43,391 nt of DNA from Patescibacteria group bacterium (lineage in GTDB: Bacteria > Patescibacteriota > Minisyncoccia > Phycocordibacterales > Phycocordibacteraceae), in NCBI GenBank assembly GCA_018969385.1, contig JAGWYL010000006.1, forward strand, positions 1-43,391, read 5' to 3'. The notes under the pieces are model-generated. The model ran no database searches and was not told the DNA's origin. It saw only the letters and a program-made list of their open reading frames with translations. Every line of letters begins with the position of its first letter. Position 1 is the first letter of the stretch. Made by a program: the position numbers and the translations under genes. Of this stretch, positions 39,766-43,391 are shown one piece after another.

Positions 39766-40626
39766 ATGTCCGGAACGGATATACCACGATTCGCTTTCTT
39801 CGGCACGCCGTACGTGGCGCGCGACACGCTCGCATGCCTCGCCTCGCGCGGGCTCGTCCCCGCCGTCGTCATCACCTCTCCGGACGCGAAGCGCGGACGC
39901 GGCCTCCTGCTTACCCCTTCCGAAACCAAGGCGTTCGCCGCGGAATACGGCATTCCAGTCCTTACGCCGGAAACTTTCGACGCGCAGACGCTGCGGGAAA
40001 TCGCCTCGTACGAATGTCCGCTCGCCGTCGTCGTCGCGTACGGGAAAATCCTTCCGGAAGCGCTCATCGAGGCGTTCCCGAAGGGCGTATTGAATATCCA
40101 CTATTCGCTCCTGCCGAAGTATCGCGGCGCTTCCCCCGTCGAAGCGGCGCTCCTTGCCGGAGACGCGTATACCGGCGTCGCTATACAGAAGATGAAGCAC
40201 GCGCTCGACGCGGGCGACATCGTCGCGATGGAAGAGACGCCCATCGCGCCCGCGGAGACCACGCCGGAACTCCGCGCGCGCCTCATCACGATGGGCGCGC
40301 ATCTGCTTATCGGATCGCTTCCCGGCTACCTTTCGGGAACGCTCGCGCCCGTACCGCAGGACGAGACGCGGGCGACGTACTGCAAGAAGATACGGAAAGA
40401 AGCGGGCCTGCTCTCGCTTAACGCGCCGGACGCGGAAAACTGGGCGAAGTATCGCGCCTATGCGACGTGGCCGGGAACGTACTTCTTCGCCGAGCGCGGC
40501 GGCAAGGATCTGCGCGTGAAGATAGCGAAGGCATCGCTCTCGCCCGCGGGCGCGTTCGTCATCGAGCGCGTCGTTCCGGAGGGCAAGCGCGAGATGGCGT
40601 ACGCGGACTTTTCGCGCGGCGGTTAA
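39766..40626 (+). CDS. fmt: Methionyl-tRNA formyltransferase
   Basis: Formylates initiator Met-tRNA using 10-formyl-tetrahydrofolate. The 286-residue protein has FAFFGTPYVARDTLACL, the catalytic-site segment VLNIHYSLLPKYRGASPV with the conserved Asn and His, and GDIVAMEETPIAPAETT; the C-terminal OB-like domain follows. The track's start at 39442 lies in def; the ATG at 39766 agrees with the promoter geometry, though 39757 is possible. Together with def it completes the formyl-Met cycle. Confidence 0.95.
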   Translation: MSGTDIPRFAFFGTPYVARDTLACLASRGLVPAVVITSPDAKRGRGLLLTPSETKAFAAEYGIPVLTPETFDAQTLREIASYECPLAVVVAYGKILPEALIEAFPKGVLNIHYSLLPKYRGASPVEAALLAGDAYTGVAIQKMKHALDAGDIVAMEETPIAPAETTPELRARLITMGAHLLIGSLPGYLSGTLAPVPQDETRATYCKKIRKEAGLLSLNAPDAENWAKYRAYATWPGTYFFAERGGKDLRVKIAKASLSPAGAFVIERVVPEGKREMAYADFSRGG

Positions 40627-40636
40627 GCTGTGCGCC

Positions 40637-40999
40637 CTAGCGGCCGAAGCGCAGGAACGACTTCACCGCGCTGCCGCCGCGGCGGAAGAGTTCGCGGGCG
40701 CGTCCGCGCGAACGGCCGAGCTCTTTGCGCAATTCGTTCCGCACCGCTTCGACGGCGCTCTCCATCGTGTCCGCGCTCGCTTCCGCGCGGTAGAGCGTGC
40801 CGTTCACGTCCAGGTTCACTTCCGCGCGATACGGCTTCCCCATCTTCTTTCCGTCCGTCGTGTATGCGACCTCAAGCGCCATGAGCGCCGTCTCTTTGTG
40901 CTGCGGCAGGAATCTGCCAAGTGAACCGAGCTTGTCCTCTATCAGGAGACCGATTTCCGGAGTGAGCGTGTAGTTCGTCGTCTTCGTGGTGATACGCAT
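40637..40999 (-). CDS. hpf: Ribosome hibernation factor, HPF/RaiA short form
   Basis: A 120-residue ribosome-associated inhibitor that binds the 30S decoding region in slow growth. The beta-alpha-beta fold is visible: MRITTKTTNYTLTPEIGLLI, EDKLGSLGRFL, AEVNLDVNGTLYRAEASADTME, and a basic Arg-rich tail. It is the short form without the long C-terminal dimerisation domain. TAATCT ends 8 nt before the ATG, suggesting leaderless expression. It is convergent with fmt. Confidence 0.93.
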   Translation of the reverse strand: MRITTKTTNYTLTPEIGLLIEDKLGSLGRFLPQHKETALMALEVAYTTDGKKMGKPYRAEVNLDVNGTLYRAEASADTMESAVEAVRNELRKELGRSRGRARELFRRGGSAVKSFLRFGR

Positions 41000-41035
41000 A
41001 CGGAGAAAGATTACGGCGAGTAATGTTCCCTTATT

Positions 41036-41254
41036 TTATTCCACTGAAAAGACTTTGGTAAGCGAGCGGGCGCCGGAAACCATGGACACGCGCTTCTCCG
41101 AGACGCCGAAATGCTCGGCAACCAGCGTCCGCACGCGCTTATTCGCAAGGTTCCGCTCCGCCGGCTCCTTTATCTGCATGGAGAGCGTGTCGCGCTCCAC
41201 CTCAAGCACTCTTTCGCGCCGCGCATCCGGCGTCACGCGTACGCGAACCAGCAT
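41036..41254 (-). CDS. YggU/DUF167 family protein
   Basis: A 72-residue protein with the family pattern: VRVTPDARRERV, MQIKEPAERNLANKRVRTLV, then GVSEKRVSMVSGARSLTKVF. The biochemical role of the family is not established. The ATG at 41254 follows the glutaredoxin stop by one base, so the genes are an operon; the longer track ORF is rejected as out of frame in the glutaredoxin gene. Confidence 0.9.
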   Translation of the reverse strand: MLVRVRVTPDARRERVLEVERDTLSMQIKEPAERNLANKRVRTLVAEHFGVSEKRVSMVSGARSLTKVFSVE

Positions 41255-41255
41255 C

Positions 41256-41501
41256 CTAGACGACTCGTTCCGCGTAATGTTCGCGCAGGTACCGGGCGAT
41301 GTCGTCCGACTCGTACATCTCCGTGTCGCGCGCGGCGTCCACGAGGTACGGCACCTGGCGCTTGCCGCCGCGCGCGACGAGTTCTGCGGCCACGGACGGG
41401 TCCGCGATATTCCTCTCGTCGAACGCGATGCCGAGTTCCCTTCCCACGGCAAGCACCTTCGCGCAGAAGGGGCAGCCGTCTTTCACATACAGCGTGAGCA
41501 T
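41256..41501 (-). CDS. Glutaredoxin-like protein
   Basis: An 81-residue thioredoxin-fold protein with active site CPFC (MLTLYVKDGCPFCAKVL), the cis-Pro segment RQVPYLVD and SDDIARYLREHY. It would reduce disulfides or bind glutathione/iron-sulfur clusters. It is the first gene of a two-gene operon with the YggU-like gene. A promoter lies about 30 nt upstream. Confidence 0.93.
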   Translation of the reverse strand: MLTLYVKDGCPFCAKVLAVGRELGIAFDERNIADPSVAAELVARGGKRQVPYLVDAARDTEMYESDDIARYLREHYAERVV

Positions 41502-41530
41502 GGCGTTTTGCGATAAAGGGATAGGCCTTC

Positions 41531-41560
41531 AGTATACCCGCACACTAACGGTGTCGTAAA
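41531..41560 (-). promoter_or_regulatory. Promoter of the glutaredoxin operon
   Basis: TTTACG, an 18-nt spacer and TATACT on the minus strand, the same -35 and spacing as the proS promoter. It lies inside the left part of an inverted-repeat element. Confidence 0.65.
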
Positions 41561-41598
41561 TCGCATTTTGCTACGCGACGGCGCCGTTAGCGTGCGGG
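41537..41598. repeat. Inverted-repeat element, GCCCGCACACT family, copy 3
   Basis: Arms CCCGCACACTAACGG and CCGTTAGCGTGCGGG pair with one mismatch around a 32-nt centre, itself partly complementary. The outer sequence matches the two other elements. It contains the spacer and -35 of the glutaredoxin promoter. Confidence 0.75.
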
Positions 41599-41662
41599 CA
41601 GGGCAAATGAATAGGCGCGGCTCCCTTTCGGTCGCCGCGCCCACACGTCTTCAGAGAGCCGC

Positions 41663-42181
41663 TTACGCGGCAACCGCTTTTATCGGCCGGAGCTCATTCA
41701 CGAGCTCCATGAGCCGTGTCCGGTGCCGGACCTGCCCGATGTTCGGGACGAGCCGCGGCACGCGGAAATTCGCGAACGAGAGATTGCGCAGTACGCCCTT
41801 GTTCCCCAATAGCGGGAGCAGGAAATCGAACGCGCCGGCCGGGGTCGGCAGGTCGCAGCAGACAAGGAGCGGCCCGCGCCCCGTATCGGCCACGAGCCCG
41901 CTCACGCGTACGAGCTGGTGGGGGCCGCCGGCGGCAACCGCTTCAAGGTCCCAGTACGAGCCGTCGAAGGCGTCCGCGAGTCCCGGATTCACGCGACTCT
42001 TGGTCGAGACGTAGTCGCACCATGCGCGTTTCGTCTCCGCGTGCAGGCGCTCGACGACATGGCACGCCGCCTCAAACGCGACGGCGCGGTCATATCTGTC
42101 CCTGCGCTTTTCGGCTTCTTCCCCGACGTCATCGCCCAGGCTTTCGCCGGGCATGGCGAACGGACTCGGATATGCGAACAT
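41663..42181 (-). CDS. Hypothetical protein, 172 aa
   Basis: Unrecognised soluble protein. It starts MFAYPSPFAMPGESLGDD, has a charged helical region (EEAEKRRDRYDRAVAFEAAC, HVVERLHAETKRAW) and a mixed second half (RGPLLVCCDLPTPAGAFDFL). The ATG at 42181 has GGGAAGGGAAAG upstream; the track start (42217) is less likely. A hairpin (CAGTGC/GCACTG, 42208-42223) lies in its upstream region. No domain is assigned. Confidence 0.6.
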   Translation of the reverse strand: MFAYPSPFAMPGESLGDDVGEEAEKRRDRYDRAVAFEAACHVVERLHAETKRAWCDYVSTKSRVNPGLADAFDGSYWDLEAVAAGGPHQLVRVSGLVADTGRGPLLVCCDLPTPAGAFDFLLPLLGNKGVLRNLSFANFRVPRLVPNIGQVRHRTRLMELVNELRPIKAVAA

Positions 42182-42266
42182 GGCTTTCCCTTCCCATAAA
42201 CAACCGACAGTGCCCACGCACTGCCTGAATTCACCTTACGACAAAAACGCGCTTATGCAACGCGCG

Positions 42267-42740
42267 CTACGCGCGCGAATATTTCCCCACGAGTTCCGCC
42301 CTCGCGAGCGTCGCGCCCTCCATCGCCGCTTCAAGCTCCGCTTTCGTAGGCGGCGCGTCGAACGTGGGCGCGATTGAAAGCGCATAGAGCTTGAAAATAT
42401 AACGGTGCACTTTCGGTTCGTACTCGGGCGGCGGACACGGCCCCGTGTATGCCGCGTTCCCCGCTCCGTTCAGACCCGCAGAACCGATAGACGCGCCTTC
42501 AGGAATCTCCGTCGTGTCCGCGGGAATGCCGTAGAGCGTCCAGTGATCGAACACGTCTATGCCGCGCGCGTCCTTCACCTCCTGCGGGATGTCCGGGTCA
42601 TCCATCACGAGCGCGAGCGATTTCGTCCCCTCCGGCACGCCGGAAACCGCAAGCGGCGGAGAAAGCAGGCGGTCGCCGTCGCACGTGTACTTCGCGGGTA
42701 TCATTCCCCCATCCGCGAATGCCGGGCTCGTCAATTCCAT
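42267..42740 (-). CDS. YbhB/YbcL-type PEBP family protein
   Basis: A 157-residue phosphatidylethanolamine-binding-protein homologue (Raf kinase inhibitor-like). Family features are MELTSPAFADGGMIPAKYTC, SLALVMDDPDIP, FDHWTLYGIP, and AYTGPCPPPEYEPKVHRYIF with the ligand-pocket His and CPP. The cellular role in bacteria is unclear. The ATG at 42740 gives the usual start; TAGGAT ends 8 nt before it. It is divergent from tRNA-Asn. Confidence 0.93.
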   Translation of the reverse strand: MELTSPAFADGGMIPAKYTCDGDRLLSPPLAVSGVPEGTKSLALVMDDPDIPQEVKDARGIDVFDHWTLYGIPADTTEIPEGASIGSAGLNGAGNAAYTGPCPPPEYEPKVHRYIFKLYALSIAPTFDAPPTKAELEAAMEGATLARAELVGKYSRA

Positions 42741-42757
42741 ATCCCACAATCCTACCA

Positions 42758-42785
42758 TTGCGGAGCATGATTTTTCGGTTAGAAT
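42758..42785 (+). promoter_or_regulatory. tRNA-Asn promoter
   Basis: TTGCGG, a 16-nt spacer and TAGAAT, about 35 nt before the tRNA. A small hairpin (GCCTC/GAGGC) lies in the 5' leader. Confidence 0.6.
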
Positions 42786-42819
42786 GCCCCTACGCCTCAT
42801 TGAGGCGCGTGCAAGATAT

Positions 42820-43121
42820 TCCGGTGTAGCTCAATGGTAGAGCAGCGCCCTGTGGCTTACGCAGCTTTCCGGAGGAATCCGGATCGAATAACGAGGTGAA
42901 TTCGGGGAAGCCCCACCGCGAGAAGCGCGGGTAATCCCGAGCCAAGCCCGAAGCGCAATCTTTGGGAAGGTGTAGAGACTATTCCGAAAGGAAGTAGCCC
43001 CGACGCACGGTCGAGGCGAAGCGCCCCGCATCGAGAACCGATGATGATATAGTCCATCCCTTTAGGAAACTTTAGGATAAATGTAAGGCGTTGGTTGTAG
43101 GTTCGAGTCCTACCGCCGGAG
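42820..43121 (+). tRNA. tRNA-Asn(GUU) interrupted by a group I intron
   Basis: Exons are 42820-42853 (34 nt) and 43084-43121 (38 nt). Joined, they give acceptor TCCGGTG/CGCCGGA, D-arm GCTC/GAGC, anticodon stem GCGCC/GGCGT, loop CTGTTAA (anticodon GTT), T-arm GTAGG/CCTAC and discriminator G, as expected for tRNA-Asn. CCA is not encoded. Read without the intron removed, no tRNA folds. The intron lies between anticodon bases 35 and 36. A terminator follows directly. Confidence 0.93.
42854..43083 (+). ncRNA. Group I self-splicing intron, IC3-like, 230 nt
   Basis: The conserved core is present in order: P element AATTCGGGGAAGCC (42899-42912), Q CCGAGCCAAGC, R GGTGTAGAGACTA and S GATATAGTCC. These closely resemble bacterial tRNA introns of subgroup IC3. 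P1 forms between the exon end CTGTG and CGCAG with the U-G wobble at the splice site. The loop bases CTTA can form P10 with the 3' exon TAAG. The intron ends with G. There is no endonuclease ORF. Confidence 0.92.
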
Positions 43122-43127
43122 CAAGAT

Positions 43128-43163
43128 AGGATTTTGGGAGTAGATTTCCCCAAAGTCCTTTTT
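43128..43163 (+). terminator. Intrinsic terminator of tRNA-Asn
   Basis: An 11-bp stem (AGGATTTTGGG and complement, one G-T) with a 10-nt loop is followed by TTTTT, 6 nt after the tRNA. Confidence 0.9.
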
Positions 43164-43391
43164 GTTTGAGCCATTTTTTGGAGGTTCTAACCCTTCGTGT
43201 ATTTTGCTGACCTCTGCCGCCATTGTTTGGACTGGGAAAAGCAAATCATCCAAGGAAACACGCTGTTGTTGTTCAGCTTTGCATTCAGCGAGCTTCTTCT
43301 CGTATGCGGGTTAGCTACGCGACGATATATGGCGGCGAGGACAGGAGCATCGGACCAGTGTTCCCTTCGCACACGCCAAGTGCCGCCGCTA
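43164..43391 (-). pseudogene. Possible recombinase remnant in low-GC sequence
   Basis: The segment just after tRNA-Asn is poorer in GC than the rest. On the minus strand one frame reads AYEKKLAECKAEQQQRV then SLDDLLFPVQTMAAEVSKIH. This resembles, by eye, the helical segment after the zinc ribbon of serine recombinases. It has no start in the window, is preceded by an in-frame TAA and would run on through the terminator into the tRNA. The track's 61-aa ORF (43187-43372) is another frame and could be chance. A decayed or frameshifted integrase is a guess; the contig edge prevents a decision. Confidence 0.3.

Noticed and set aside
42831-43174. Small minus-strand ORFs over tRNA-Asn and its intron
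   Set aside because: They are explained by tRNA and intron bases; no intron-encoded endonuclease is present.

Overview
The window reads as one GC-rich bacterial contig with short intergenic gaps and the standard code (TGA ends many genes, so UGA is not recoded). Its flavour suggests a Patescibacteria/CPR-type genome, perhaps of the Parcubacteria. The reasons are many small one- or two-helix membrane proteins and hypotheticals, little metabolism, an intein in DnaB, an intron in a tRNA, and many promoters whose -10 box sits only 6-10 nt before the start codon. This assignment is inference; no rRNA lies in the window.

Layout. 1-6371 (+): 3' part of cysS, intein-bearing dnaB, a small membrane protein, an MFS carrier, recR and a GNAT acetyltransferase. 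6425-9940 (-): a tiny membrane protein, a DEAD-box helicase, rplU, another tiny membrane protein and rmuC. 10107-11725 (+): a GatB/YqeY protein and three hypotheticals. 11810-14600 (-): a DipZ-type CcdA-thioredoxin protein, a Met-rich anchored protein, and a membrane protein/XRE regulator pair. 15070-15800 is a palindrome-rich stretch with a micro-ORF and tRNA-Glu. 15809-20503 (-) is a dcw-like division and wall cluster: mraZ, rsmH, ftsL-like, ftsI, murF.

20629-23886 (+) is the most unusual part. Two genes, an unfamiliar ATP-grasp-like protein and a solitary leuA, each sit behind a promoter of the same build, a near-leaderless short leader ORF, and alternative RNA stems that look like amino-acid attenuation. 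lysS (-), a small membrane protein (+) and greA (-) follow. 26313-33970 (-) is a cell-shape and translation block: rseP-like protease, frr and a clamp-loader subunit upstream, then proS-mreB-mreC-mreD-mrdA.

34061-40626 holds a secreted protein, a second mreB, murA, a PEGA-like anchored protein, a gene with a duplicated 3' end, a structured non-coding candidate behind a consensus promoter, then def and fmt. 40637-42740 (-) carries hpf, a YggU-type protein, a glutaredoxin, a hypothetical and a PEBP protein. The window ends with tRNA-Asn(GUU) interrupted by a 230-nt group I intron, a terminator and a low-GC fragment that may be a recombinase remnant.

The genes mainly serve peptidoglycan growth and shape (murA, murF, ftsI, mrdA, mreBCD, second mreB), translation (cysS, proS, lysS, rplU, frr, def, fmt, hpf, two tRNAs) and replication/repair (dnaB, recR, rmuC, holB-like). 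Several dispersed inverted-repeat families occupy the intergenic gaps.
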